Of a DNA stretch of 64,000 bases, positions 25,209 to 35,462 are shown piece after piece. The stretch is from Ahaetulla prasina. Taxonomy: Eukaryota > Chordata > Lepidosauria > Squamata > Colubridae. Both the position numbers and the translations under genes were made by a program. Below the pieces are notes generated by a model. It saw only the letters and a list, made by a program, of their open reading frames with translations, had not been told where the DNA came from and ran no database searches. Every line of letters begins with the position of its first letter. Position 1 is the stretch's first letter. The stretch covers positions 53,889,409 to 53,953,408 of the forward strand of contig NC_080546.1 in assembly GCF_028640845.1 (NCBI RefSeq). Reading direction: 5' to 3'.

Positions 25209-25482
25209 TGTTGTGGCCTGTTAACTGCCAGCAGAGCTAGCATAGTCAGATGAGGAGGAGGTGGAGGGAGAGCCTGAGCCAGCTTCGGAGCCTTTGGAAA
25301 GTTCTGATAAGGAAACATTATCAGAGGCAGAGGCAGAGCCGGTGCCTTCTGTCCTCCCCCAGGTGGAGGGGCAACTGTCTTTGGGGCCTGAGCTGAGTGA
25401 GTGGGGGGAACAGATGGGGCCCATCCCAGATGTGAATACTCAGAGAGGAAAGGAGAGGACAGCAAAGGAAAACAATAAGCTG

Positions 25483-26996
25483 TTTTAGGAAATTACTGCC
25501 CAGTCTCCAATCTTCGCTTCACGGCGAAGGTTGTAGAGAGTGCGGTGGCATGTCAGCTACCCCAGTACCTGGATGAAGCTGTCTATCTAGACCCGTTCCA
25601 GTCCGGCTTTTGGCCCGGATACAGTACAGAGACAGCTTTGGTCGCGCTAGTGGATGATCTCTGGAGGGCCAGGGATAAGGGTTACTCCTCTGCCCTGGTC
25701 CTATTAGACCTCTCAGCGGCTTTTGATACCATCGACCATGGTATCCTGCTGCGCCAGTTGGAGGGGTTGGGAGTGGGAGGCACCGTTTATCGGTGGTTCT
25801 CCTCCTACCTCTCTGACCGGACGCAGACGGTGTTGACAGGAGGGCAGAGATCGACTCTCTCACCCCTCCTGTTCAACATCTACATGAAGCCGCTGGGTGA
25901 GATCATCAGTGGTTTTGGGGTGAGATACCAACTGTACGCTGATGACATGCAGCTGTACTTTTCCACCCCGGGCCACCCCAGCGAAGCTGTCGAAGTGCTG
26001 TCCCAGTGTTTGGAAGCCGTACGGGTCTGGATGGGGAAGAACAGGCTCAAACTTAATCCCTCCAAGACGGATTGTGGATGCCGGCACCCCGGTACAGTCA
26101 GCTGCAGATGCGGCTGTCCGTCGGGGGCGAGTCGTTGGCCCCGATGGAGAGGGTACATAACTTGGGCATGCTCCTGGATGGGCAGTTGTCCTTTGAAGAT
26201 CATTTGATGACTGTCTCCAGGAGAGCTTTTTATCAGGTTCGCCTGATCCACCAATTGCGTCCCTTCCTGGACAGGGATGCCTTATGCACGGTCACTCATG
26301 CTCTCGTTACCTCTCGCTTGGACTACTGCAATGCTCTCTACATGGGGCTCCCCTTGAAGAGCACTCGGAGACTTCAGCTAGTCCAGAATGTGGCTGCGTG
26401 GGTTATTGAGGGAGCGGTTCGGAGCTCCCACGTAACACCTATCCTGCGCAGACTGCACTGGCTACCTGTTGTTTTCTGGGTGCGCTTCAAGATATTGGTT
26501 ACCACCTTTAAAGCGCTCCATGGCTTAGGAGCGGGTTACTTACGGGACCGTCTACTGCCGTCTTCTATCTCCCAGCGTTTGGTGCGCTCCCACAGAGAGG
26601 GACTCTTCAGGGTGCCGTCAGTCAAACAGTGTCGACTGGCGGCCCCCAGGGGGAGGGCCTTCTCTGTGGGGGCTCCCACCCTGTGTAACGAGCTTCCCCT
26701 TGGGCTTCGACAATTACCCGACCTTAGGACCTTTCGCCGTGAACTTAAAACCTATTTATTTCGTATGACTGGACTGGCCTGATTTTTAAATTTTAATTGA
26801 ATTTAATGGGTTTTAAATTTATGTAATTTTATACGGTGTAATGTTATTTTAAATTTCCTGGCTAATTTAATAAGTTTCTTAAGGGTTGTTTTAATATTGT
26901 GTATGTTTCTGTTTGTATTTTACTTGCCTGTTCACCATCCTGAGTCCTTCGGGAGAAGGGCGGTATACAAATTAAAATATTATTATTATTATTATT
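25483..26996 (+). mobile_element. 5'-truncated L2-like LINE with 9-bp duplication
   Basis: Starts in ORF2 reverse transcriptase, contains the rest of ORF2, a short AT-rich 3' UTR and a GGCGGTATACAAATTAAAATATTATT-type terminus made of ATT units. AATAAGCTG occurs on both sides (25474-25482 and 26997-27005). GC content is well above background, and only a few disruptions exist, so it is relatively young. It sits inside the LTR at 25209-27280. Confidence 0.9.
25495..26782 (+). pseudogene. L2-like ORF2, reverse transcriptase to C terminus
   Basis: Reverse transcriptase blocks are visible in order: VSNLRFTAKVVESAVACQL, FQSGFWPGYSTETALV, LLDLSAAFDTIDH (first catalytic Asp), LSPLLFNIYMKPLGE, and YQLYADDMQLYFS with the YADD catalytic pair at about 25935-25946. 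The GVPQGS block before LSPLLF is deleted in frame. A frameshift at about 26065-26080 moves to a second frame carrying RVHNLGMLLDGQL, LVTSRLDYCNALY, LHWLPV and a C terminus ending in LFRMTGLA. The polymerase is therefore dead in two ways. No endonuclease is present because of 5' truncation. Confidence 0.88.
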
Positions 26997-26998
26997 AA
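26971..26998. repeat. (ATT)n tail of the L2 element
   Basis: Short ATT tract forming the 3' end of the L2-like LINE, as usual for this clade, which ends in short tandem repeats instead of poly(A). Confidence 0.85.
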
Positions 26999-27280
26999 TA
27001 AGCTGACTCAAGGAAAAGCAGATGTGAATGTTAGTCAGCTCCTCCCTGGCTGGAAAATAAATAGTAGGGGTTTGGGAGTGGCCAGTTGTCACAGACAACC
27101 ATTTGCTTTTAGGATACAGCAAGCAATTGGGATTTCATGGCCAGGTCTGTTGGTACTAATTATGTTTGATTTTTGTTTATCCACAAGAATAAAAGATTGT
27201 TCCTACCCTGTTTTAAAAGGAGGTTGTTTTTACTCATGAATAAGTGGCTTATCATTACTTGCTAAGGCTGGGTCAGAACA

Positions 27281-27790
27281 AGTTCCATTTTTTTCAATTC
27301 TTTGTCCATTAAGCCCCAAAGAAAAGTCTCTGGTTTTATCTTTAAATTCACTTACTCTTCACCTTAATCTGTATTAAGTTATGAAACCTACCCCAATATT
27401 TCTTTCCTTTATTGCAGATCCAGCAAAAATGATAAAAAGTTCATCCTTTACATTTACATTTCCAACATATATTTGAAGTACCTTTATACATTTTTGACAA
27501 TTTATCCAGTGTTAAATATCAGCATTACATCATTTTATAAAAGTTTTTTTTAAAGTTACAACTTAATGTAAATTTTAAAATCCTTGTTCCATTGTTCAAG
27601 TACTATACTATCACCAAATTTTTTGCCCAATGATTCAGGCAATGTTTTACATACTCAATTGTCCAAATTCAATTTCATTAACAGTTTATAAATATAGGAA
27701 TATTATGTTCATCATTGCCACATAGTACAATTTCTAATTCATTTTTTTACAAAGTCAATTCCATAACTTTTTAAAACACCCTGGACTTAA
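27281..27790 (-). pseudogene. L1 ORF2 C-terminal region
   Basis: Reverse-strand translation contains a YKGTSNICWKCKCK stretch and a TFYHFCWICNKGKKYW-like stretch. That is the Cys-rich C-terminal segment of L1 ORF2 (CWKC...H...C), followed by a LGLNGQRIEK-like piece that runs to the LTR boundary. Stops are frequent. It is joined to 24928-25208 when the LTR is removed. Confidence 0.65.
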
Positions 27791-27891
27791 CAGTTGTCAA
27801 TAAGAAAGACAAAAAAGTATTGATAGTGGATGAAACAGTGGAATAGAAGAGAAAGAACTGAAAAAGATAACAAAATACCAAGACCTACAAA

Positions 27892-28028
27892 CAGTGGTGG
27901 GATTCAAGTAATTTAACAACCGGTTCTCTGCCCTAATGATTTCTTCCAACAGCCAGTTCACCAAACTGCTCAGAAAGTTAACAACCGGTTCTCCTGAAGT
28001 GGTGCGAACTGGCTGAATCCCACCACTG
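27892..28028. mobile_element. hAT-type MITE, 137 bp
   Basis: Terminal CAGTGGTGGGATTCAA and its inverted GAATCCCACCACTG. A perfect 8-bp duplication CCTACAAA flanks it (27884-27891 and 28029-28036). Inside are two AACAACCGGTTCTC copies in direct orientation. It is related by its ends to the element at 44165. Confidence 0.95.
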
Positions 28029-28180
28029 CCTACAAATAAAAATAGCAAAGGCTAGTAAGGGTAGTAATAGTAATAGTAATGTAGCAATCACACAAGAGCT
28101 AGAGCACCATGTGAACAACATAGACATTGATAAATTTGCCATCTGTCAATTGAAGAAGGCAGCTTTACTTGGAACAAAAT

Positions 28181-28755
28181 TGTCGTGTCCCACTCCTCCG
28201 CTGACGGCCGGGTCAGGGAAATCCGAATCAGGCTTGCCTCTGCAGCTCTGCCCAAAGTCCTAGCAAAGTCCTCAGAGCAGGCAGGAGACCAGAAAGTGAC
28301 TTCAGCAAGATAAGTTCGACTTTGCCTGACTCAGAGACTGCCAGAAAGCAGATCCTTTATATAGGCCATGGGGTGTGGCTCCATGACTCAGCACTCATTA
28401 AGGCCTGCCCCTCCCTTCCTTCTGTTACCTCTGTCTATCCAGTCTTCTGATGCGAGGGTCACTCCAATCAGCAGCTGTTGGAAATAAACCTTCCTCAGGC
28501 TCACATGCTGTGGAGGAGGGGGAGGGGTCTAGCTGCTCCGTTTGCCTGGGCATGGAGCCAGGGCTGGGGCCGGGGGGTGCTCCCTCCTCTGCAGCCTGCT
28601 TGGGCATGGAGCCAGGGCTGGGACCGGGAGGTGCCCCCTCCTCTTCAGCTTGTCTGGGCATGGAGCCAGGACTGAGGCTGGGAGGCATACATTCCTCCGT
28701 GTTCGGGAGCAGATAAGAAGGCCCCGGCTGCTGTGAGAGCGGGCAAGACACAACA
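28181..28755 (-). mobile_element. Solo LTR of a Gypsy-type element
   Basis: On the reverse strand it runs from TGTTGTGTCTTGCCC to GGGACACGACA, with TATAAAGGATCTGC near 28360 as a likely promoter box. It lies inside an R4-like 3' end, so it is an insertion. The adjacent 5-mers (AAAAT and CACAT) do not form a clear duplication. Its U3 contains a 54-bp tandem repeat. Open frames through it (for example 28425-28991) reflect the GC-rich repeat. Confidence 0.7.
28547..28700. repeat. 54-bp tandem repeat in LTR U3, about 2.8 copies
   Basis: Units begin with TGGGCATGGAGCCAGG at 28547, 28601 and 28655, exactly 54 bp apart, with decreasing identity in the third. They are GC-rich. They lie upstream of the TATA-like box of the LTR, where repeated enhancer modules often occur. 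Confidence 0.92.
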
Positions 28756-28939
28756 CACATCCATCCTGCTACGATATCTGTAACATTGTCAAACATCCAG
28801 ATTCGCTTATCCCAAGTCTTGGTAAGGACTTGACAGGTAGACAAAAATGCCAAACCCAATTTGAACATCTGGCTGACTGTGCAATGAACAACAACAACAG
28901 CAATAAATTCATAAAGTGATTTTGAAGAATTCAAAGAAA

Positions 28940-29077
28940 AGACGAAGAATTTTTTCGTGGCCATAAGAAAGCATTTGATTCTGTTCCACATAGCTGGATT
29001 GAGAAATGCTTAGACATTTTTGGAATTAGCAGCACATCCAGAAATTCCTGAAGACTTCCATGAAACAATGGCAAACT
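28940..29077 (+). pseudogene. R4/Dong-like LINE copy 2, reverse transcriptase 5' piece
   Basis: KKAFDSVPHSWIEKC at about 28965-29009 is the reverse transcriptase block with the first catalytic Asp. It breaks at the ORF1-only L1 insertion and continues at 36718 with the next block, proving that one LINE was split. Confidence 0.72.
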
Positions 29078-29727
29078 GGACTTCCGGTGGCGCTGCGTCA
29101 TTGATGGTGGTCTTTTTTAGACCACCAGCCCCACGATCTCGTAGAGCCGCTCAGACAGCGCAAATCAGCTGTCTGGCAGCTCGGAAACCTTTCCTTCGGG
29201 CGAAGAGGGAAAGATGAGCAACCGAATTGAGGTAGAGCCCCCGGAAAGCCCCAGGAATGATACTGGAGGCTTGAGGGTGAGGGCTCCCTCCCAAGCTCGG
29301 AAAGCTCTGGATCCGGGACTCCTCTGCAGAAGGCAGAGCAAAACGCCGCAACCACATCTGCCATCAATTTTAAACTCGGAATGGATTAATAAGCAGACAG
29401 AGCAAAATCAGGAGTACCGGCAGTTGCAAGTATCAATTTTTTAACTACCGAGTTATATTATGTATTTTTCTTCTTTTTTTTTGGTTGGAATGATTTAAGA
29501 AGAAGAAAGGAAATGCCGTCTCTAGTATAACAAGGCATGAAAACAAAAGTTAAAGGAAGTGCTTGTTTAAGCTGTCTGCACTGGAGTTACATGAAGACGC
29601 TAAGCCAAATCATTTTAAATGATTTGATTAATTTAATTACAGTGTTTAAGAGAAGATTTGAAGATTTCCTTTTTTCTTTTCCCTTTTTTTTCTCTTCTCC
29701 TTTTGTAGAGCCTAAAGTTTAACAAAA
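29078..29727 (+). promoter_or_regulatory. 5' UTR / internal promoter region of ORF1-only L1
   Basis: The first about 270 bp are GC-rich with several CpGs, unlike the AT-rich flanks; 29450-29727 is pyrimidine-rich and ends just before the ORF1 start. The second ORF1-only element (38640) begins with the same CTTCCGGTG-containing motif, so this is the element's true 5' end. Promoter function is inferred from position. Confidence 0.5.
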
Positions 29728-30960
29728 ATGGCTTTTATGCAAACTAAGTTAAGTGCTTTTAAAGACGTTGAAGTTTTGCCAGTTCAAATACATAAGCTAA
29801 AAGAAGATATGAAAGAATATCTAAAGGATCTCATAGATCAAAAATTTAGTAAAATTGAAAAAAAAATATTGGAACTTAAAAACACACTGGAAGCTCAGAA
29901 TAAAGATATGACTGAATGTGTGGGGGTAGTAGCTCACTGTTTTTCAAAAAATATGATCTGGTTGGAGGAAAGAATGGAAGAAACTGATCAAGTTAATTTG
30001 AATTTAGAAAAGAAAATAGAGGCGGTTCAGAATAATCAAATTAATTTGAATCTGAGAAATAAAATAGAGAAAACTGAAAAAGCAATCTTGGAACTTAAAA
30101 ATATGGTGGAACCTTGGAATAAGGATATGAGTGAAAGTGTGCTGGCAGCTTTGCGATGTATTGCAGAAAATACGATTCAGTTGGATGGAAGAATAGAAGA
30201 AATTAATCAAGCTAATTTGAATTTGGAAATGAAAATAGAGGAGGCCCAGAATAATCAACTTAACTTGAATTTGGAAAATAAAACAGAGGAAGTTCAGAGT
30301 AAAATGGATAGGGCAGATGAAGAAATTGTTATATTGCAATATAGATTGATGGAGTATGCCTTGAGAGTTAGAGGATTGAAGGAAAATAAGCAGGAGAACT
30401 TAAAAGAGATTTTTGTACAGGCTTTTACATGTATAAATGGAGAGCATCCAGTAGATCTTGAAGCTCATATCGAAAAAATTTATTGAGTTAACTCGTGGAT
30501 TGCTAAACAAAGGCAGTTACCAAGAGATGTCGTGATTTATTTCACAAACAAGAAGATTAGGAATGGAATTTTACAAGCATTTTATAAAAATAAAATTCAA
30601 ATATTAGGACAAGATGTATTAGTGATGAAAGAAATTCCTTCTAAAATGTTAAGAAATAGAAAGGAGTTTGCCTTTTTGGTGGAAGAAGTTAGGAAACATC
30701 AGATACAGTATAGATGGGATGTTCCAGCTGGATTAACAGTGAATTATAAAGGAAGAAAGTTTTATCTTAGTACAGTTCTCAAAGCAAGAGATTTTTATAC
30801 TAATGTATTAGAGGCTGGAAATCCTTTATTGTTAAAAGCTAAGATGAGAACAGGAGAGGAGATGGCAAAAGGGTGGGAGAAGGAAAAACAAACACAAGAT
30901 AAAGATGGGCCCGTAATTGCTGAAGAGGTACAAAGAGGAAATAAAAACAGCGTTACGTGA
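29728..30960 (+). pseudogene. L1 ORF1 protein with one in-frame stop
   Basis: A 410-codon frame broken only by TGA at 30484-30486. Residues 1-45 are Lys-rich. Residues about 45-195 are a long coiled coil built from two 73-residue repeats. Residues from about 205 give an ALRVRGLKEN block typical of the L1 ORF1 RNA-recognition-like domain, then IEKIY-stop-VNSW, PRDVVIYFTNKKIRN, and a C-terminal domain with RKEFAFLVEEVRKHQI. ORF1p is an RNA-binding trimer that coats L1 RNA. Loss by a single nonsense change suggests recent activity or a recent source. Confidence 0.85.
29866..30304 (+). repeat. 219-bp tandem duplication in the ORF1 coiled coil
   Basis: GGAACTTAAA recurs at 29871 and 30090, 219 bp apart, and the following about 200 bp align throughout. 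At protein level ILELKNTLEAQNKDM...NLNLEKKIEAVQNNQ is repeated as ILELKNMVEPWNKDM...NLNLEMKIEEAQNNQ. 73 codons is a whole number of residues but not of heptads (10.4), so the coil register must be adjusted at the joint. Confidence 0.9.
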
Positions 30961-31955
30961 AAAGAGTTTTTTCTTATGGGAAAGGATAAATTATAATTGA
31001 AATTGAATATAATATAAGAAGAAAGATTAATTTATATATGGTTTTTGTAAGAATAGTTATTTGGAATTTGTAAAAAAATTATTTGTACTTGTTTGAATTT
31101 ATAATGTGAGGTTATTTGTTTATATATGGTTGAATCGTTAACAACTGTATTATTTGATCTGGGGGTGTCTTGATAAAAATAGAAAAAGAAATATTTTATT
31201 AGGGAATGTATGAAAAATGGCTATAAAATATTTGGTAATTTATAGTGATGGAAATAGGGGAAATAATTAGGATTAAATGTAAATGGTATTATTTGAATTT
31301 ATAATTCGAAGGTTTGGTAATACATAGTGATAGAAATATGGGGAAGAATCTGGATTAAAGTTAAATGGTATGGTTTGAATTTATAATTTAAATACCTGAG
31401 TGATTGTAGTACTATAAATTATTTTGGATAAAATTTGATTTGGGGTTAAATAAGGTAATGATAAAAATAGAATAAGAGATGGAGTATTAAGGATTAAAAA
31501 TATTATTTGTTAATATGTATGATAGAATTTTAAACTTGGTGGATTATATAAGACATTACTCTGAAGAATAATAAGGACTAAATTGACTTTAAATCTAATA
31601 TTGGTAGTTGGACTTTCGTTACTGAAACACTGGAAGATGGAATACTGCTTATACTTGAAGATTGGACTAACTTTAATGGACTTAAGAAAGAAAACAGAAA
31701 CTTTAGTGTACTCAAAAGAATATTCTTCGTGTACGTGAAGACTACCTACAAGAAAAATATACACTGGAATGAAAAATTGGATTGATTATATTTAAATCAA
31801 ATATTAGACTGAAGTGCCAAATAGTTTATGAGTGATTGTAAGAATTGTATTGTATTAATGTACTTGTTTATATGGGAAAGGGGAGTTAAGGTTTCAAAGG
31901 GAGAGGAGAGATTATGGATTATGGTTTATTGGTGTAATTTAGCTGATGTTTGTTA
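30961..31955 (+). other. 3' untranslated region of the ORF1-only L1
   Basis: AT-rich, with GGTTTGAATTTATAATTT-like segments recurring about every 100 bp (31066-31390). No reverse transcriptase or endonuclease motif is seen in any frame. It resumes after the Gypsy insertion at 36554. Confidence 0.6.
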
Positions 31956-31960
31956 CATGC

Positions 31961-32148
31961 TGTTAAGTTCGGGTATTGACGAGGCAGGAGACCAGGTTAG
32001 TGACAACAGCTCTTTAATATAGTGTGACCCAGCAAAACTCTGGAGAAAAACCTCTCCTTATATACACTTCAGCCTGAGGCTGCAACCAATCAGGGACGAG
32101 ATATTTCCCGCCTAAAACTCCCGCCAAAACTTACAGTAATACATTACA
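31961..32148 (-). repeat. 3' LTR of the Mag-like Gypsy element
   Basis: 188 bp, TGTTAAGTTC...ACATTACA on the plus strand, same as 36361-36548 at every base I compared. In element orientation TATATAAGGAG-like sequence (rc of about 32057-32067) is the probable TATA region. Confidence 0.95.
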
Positions 32149-32161
32149 CTCCTTCCCTCCC
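32149..32161 (-). promoter_or_regulatory. Polypurine tract
   Basis: On the reverse strand the 13 bases immediately before the 3' LTR are GGGAGGGAAGGAG, all purine. This is the expected second-strand primer of the Gypsy element. Confidence 0.85.
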
Positions 32162-32752
32162 AGAAGGCACTTTGCCAATATTTGCATATTACTTCTCTAC
32201 GTAGTCCTGCAGGTACGTGGGGCGTCTCCTGACTCTCCCGGACCTGCGCAGTTCACTTTCTGGAGTTGAGTCGAGCTTGCCGGAGGGACTTTTCGTTCCT
32301 CTGAGCTCCTCCTCCCGCCATCCGGCCCTGGATTGTCGCCGGCTCGGACCTGCTGTCCTCTAGAGGGCCTGAGGGTGTCGCTGGACCTCGCCTGACTCAG
32401 ATAAGTCTCTGTTTGGTTCTATGCTTTCTGTTTGTTCTCGGTTCCAGTCAGCTGTGGGGTTAATTAAATCATAGTCAGGGCTGTTCTCGCCTAATTCTGC
32501 CTTATCGCTCAATCTGTTTCTTAATTGATCTATGTGGCGCCTCCAAACTCTGCCATCGTCTATTTCCACTAGATAAGATTTGGGGCCCGTTTGTCTATGA
32601 CTATCCCCTCTTCCAGTTTGGGCCGTCGCTGTAATTATGTGCCCACACTGAGTCTCCTATGTTTAATTCCGGATTCTATCTGGTTTTGTTTTGAACCCGT
32701 CCTGCACGTAGTTCGGTGTAGCCGGTCTAGCGGGCACCGTAGCTTCCGCCCA

Positions 32753-33281
32753 TTAATAGCTCGGCTGGGCTGCGGCGGTGGCCACACAGGGGTCCTGTGT
32801 TGGACGGTTAGGAATGCGTCGATTTGTGCCTGCCAGTCTCGGGGCTGCTTCGTGATAGCGCTTCTTTCGCACTCGAACAAAGCGTTCAGCAAGGCCGTTC
32901 GGCGCGGGGTGGAGCAGGCGCTGAGAGGGCATGTCGGATGCCCTCTTCAGCCAGGTACCCTTCAAATAATGCTGCGGTGAACTGTGGGCGTTATCGGACA
33001 CGAGGGTGTCCGGTAGCCCGTGCGTGGCGAAAAGGTGTTTTAGTGCTGAGATGACGGCTCCAGCGGTTGTGGATTTCATTAGGATGATCTCCAGCCATTT
33101 GGAGAATGCATCCACCACAATTAGAAATGTTTGGCCGTGGAAGGGCGGCAAAATCAATGTGAATGCGGGACCAAGGGCCTTGGGGTTTCTCCCACTCCAA
33201 CACTGGGGCCGTGGGTGGTAGTGGTCTGGATTCCTGACATACCTGGCATCGGCCAACCCTGTCACCGATTTCCCTGTCCAT
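32753..33281 (-). pseudogene. Gypsy integrase fragment (Mag-like element)
   Basis: VGRCQVCQESRPLPP (second half of the HHCC zinc finger) is followed in another frame by FLIVVDAFSKWLEI, ALKHLFATHGLPDTLVSDNA and NGLAERFV. These supply the D, D and E blocks of the catalytic core, with at least two frameshifts between them. In the family this enzyme inserts the cDNA. Confidence 0.85.
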
Positions 33282-33573
33282 TAGGGGCCACCAGACATAG
33301 CTCCTGGCTAGCCCTTCATCCTTACAATTCCTGGGTGACCCTCATGCAGTAGTTCCAGGACTTTTTCCTCAGCTTCTCTGGAACTACCACCCTATCCCCC
33401 AGAGCAGGCACCCCTTGCACAGACAATTCCCTCTTTCTTTACAAATTCTCTAAAACGGTCGCCCGCAGCGGCCATCCCTTGAACCCAACCGATTACAGTT
33501 CTTAAGACAACGTCCCGGTAGGAGGCCCGAGCCACTTCCTGCGATGTGACTGGCCCAGAGTCCCAAGAGTCAA

Positions 33574-34310
33574 TTAGTAGAGCAGGGGTGCCGGAGTAGG
33601 GTCCTCGATTTCCCGGGCAATGGGCATCTGCTCAGTCGTCCGCATGCCCCAGCTCTTTTCCAGGTCGATGCTGTAGTTTGTAGAGTAGGCGGCCAAAAAA
33701 TAGTCCATCTGGTCAGTCGGGTGATAGTGCCACTGGCGTTGGGCGGTCGCCAGCCAGTAAGCCCAATAGTGGTCTGTGGTCAGTGATAATGTCAAAGTCT
33801 CTCAAAAGCGTATTCGTGAAATTTTTTCACCCTGACACTATTGCGAGAGCCTCCCTATCTAGCTGGCTGTAATTTCTCTCAGCCGGGGACATCGTTCGTG
33901 AATAGAACGCTATAGGGACTTCTGTGCCGTTTGGGAGTCTGTGGCTAAGTACAGCTCCTACTCCATAGGGGGACGCATCACAAACCAATACTAACGGCAG
34001 CCTGTTATTGTATTGTATTAACAGGCTATCGCTTGATAGCAAACTTTTTACTGCCTCAAATGCCCTATTCTCTGACTTCCCCCACGACCAAACAGTGTTT
34101 TTTCCAAGCAATTTATGCAGCGGTTCAGCAACGGTTGCCTTGTCTTTTAAAAACACGGCGTAAAAGTTTACCAGACCCAGGAAAGCCTGGAGTTCTGTCT
34201 TGTTTTTGGGTGCTGGGGCTCTCTTTATCGCCTTGACTTTGCTCTCAGTGGGGTGAATCCCTTTTTTGTCTATTCTATAACCCAAAAATTCAACAGATTC
34301 GACCCCTATC
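33574..34310 (-). pseudogene. Gypsy RT end and RNase H (Mag-like element)
   Basis: The frame at 34285-33827 begins MGYRIDKKGIHPTESKV (RT thumb), with LQAFLGLVNFYAVF, LVLVCDASPYGVGAVL (RNase H first Asp), and RNYSQLDREALAIVSG (the Glu block). After a frameshift, 33795-33574 continues with YWAYWLATAQRQWHY-like sequence. Confidence 0.88.
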
Positions 34311-35100
34311 TGACACTTGCTTGCTTTAACTTTTAATCCTGCCGACCTAAAATGGCCAAAACTTTCCTTAATCGCTTCCCAGTTCTCTTAAATCTTCCCT
34401 GATACCAACACATCATCGAAATAGGGCACGACTCCGGTAACCCTTGTAGAGTCGCTCCATCAAATTTTGGAATAGCCCGGGGCCACACTCACCCCAAACT
34501 GTAACCGGGTGCACTTAAAGGCACCCAGTGCGTTACAATGGTCTGGGCTTCAGCTGTGCTAGCATCTACGGGTAGCTGTTGGTAGCTTGTGCCAAGTCTA
34601 ATTTGGCGAAAACTTGTCCGTGCCCTAGTGAGTGCAATAAGTGTTGCACTACTGGAACTGGGTAGGCGCTCTTTTGCAATGCTTTGTTCAAGGTAGCCTT
34701 GTAATCAGCACAAATTCTTATGGACCCGTCTGGTTTTATAGGGTGACGATTGGCGTCTCCCATTTGGCATGGTCAACTGGCACTAGTATCCCTGGCTGAC
34801 TAATTTATCTAACTCTTTGTCGATTTTAGGTTTGAGTGCAAAGGAACCCTCCTTGCCTTTAACCTAATGGGAGCTATTTGGGGGTCTAAATTGAAGGAGA
34901 TAGGGGTCCCCTTGTACTTGCCTAAACGGTCCTCGAATACGTCTGCGAATTCCTCCATTAGGGCGGTTTGCAGGGTGCATCCGCTCCGGTGGACGCGAGT
35001 CACCCCCACTCCCAACGCCGGAACCAGTCTAGCCCCAGCAAACTTGGCAAGGTTCCCTCGACTAACGTGATGGGCAGGGTCTTTTCGTATGTTCCATACT
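34311..35100 (-). pseudogene. Gypsy reverse transcriptase (Mag-like element)
   Basis: MEEFADVFEDRLGKY and APIRLKARRVP at about 34970-34840 form the linker into the polymerase. IKPDGSIRICADYKATLNKA and FAKLDLAQA (first catalytic Asp) follow at 34763-34566, and PYFDDVLVSG with the catalytic FDD at about 34411-34420. Frames change between these blocks and stops occur, so it is not functional. Confidence 0.82.
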
Positions 35101-35455
35101 TGACCTCGACGGTCGTTGTCCCTCGAACAGGGATGCGGTTGCCCTGGTAATCCTGCACCCGGAGCCGTTGTTTCTGTAGCTTGCGCTTTGCGATGTGCGG
35201 CAAGGCTTTCACAAAAGTGTCCCAGGACATGATTGTGATGGCGGATCCTGTGTCTACTTCCAGCCGGCACGGTACGCCTTCAATTGTTGGGTTAGTGAAG
35301 ATCTTTTCTTCGATGCGGGTAGCTGCGTGGTCTATGGTAACAGTCATTCGGTTTGACTTCGCGCTCTTTCTTTCCTGGCCAATCGCGGGTCGCCTTGCCG
35401 ATTTCGCGCTCTGATTGGCTGGTTTGAAATTTCGGCGGGAATGTGGGGTTTGCAT
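35000..35455 (-). pseudogene. Gypsy aspartic protease (Mag-like element)
   Basis: A 151-codon open stretch with GVPCRLEVDTGSAITIMSW, the DTG(S/A) active site of retropepsins, and LLGLDWFRRW, the C-terminal ILG-type block. It is the best-preserved part of the element. A frameshift after LGLDWF leads to the polymerase. Confidence 0.88.
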
Positions 35456-35462
35456 CTCTGAC

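Larger units (their letters stand above)
25209..27280 (+). mobile_element. Solo Gypsy-type LTR split by an L2 LINE
   Basis: Runs from TGTTGTGGCCTG to GGTCAGAACA (TG...CA ends), with a net length of about 549 bp after removing the L2 and its duplication. It is flanked on both sides by collinear L1 ORF2 sequence, so it is an insertion. The immediate 5-bp flanks (CAAAG and AGTTC) do not match cleanly. It shares its 5' portion with the LTR at 19656. No internal Gypsy sequence is present, as expected for a product of LTR-LTR recombination. Confidence 0.65.
27797..28900 (+). mobile_element. R4/Dong-like LINE 3' end, copy 1
   Basis: Before the MITE, the sequence encodes a DKKVLIVDETVE-like and KKITKYQDLQ stretch. 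After it come degraded sequence, then an LKKAALLGT-like end; after the LTR follows a 3' UTR with ATCCTGCTACGATATC and GACAGGTAGACAAAAATGCC, ending in a CAACAACAACAGCAATA tail. Copies 2 and 3 share this C terminus and UTR. Assignment to the restriction-like-endonuclease LINEs is by resemblance. It is interrupted by a MITE (27892) and a solo LTR (28181). Confidence 0.6.

Noticed and set aside
25127..25488. Pro/Ser-rich and Glu-rich frames on opposite strands
   Set aside because: They come from the purine-rich part of an LTR; the same LTR at 19656 gives comparable artefacts.
28547..28700. Regular spaced repeats considered as CRISPR-like
   Set aside because: Units are contiguous without unique spacers, inside an LTR of a vertebrate genome.
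28425..28991. 188-codon frame with repeated Pro/Gly/Ser-rich blocks, collagen- or mucin-like at first glance
   Set aside because: The repeats are the 54-bp LTR tandem repeat (54 is divisible by three, so every frame looks repetitive), and the frame runs on into R4-like UTR.
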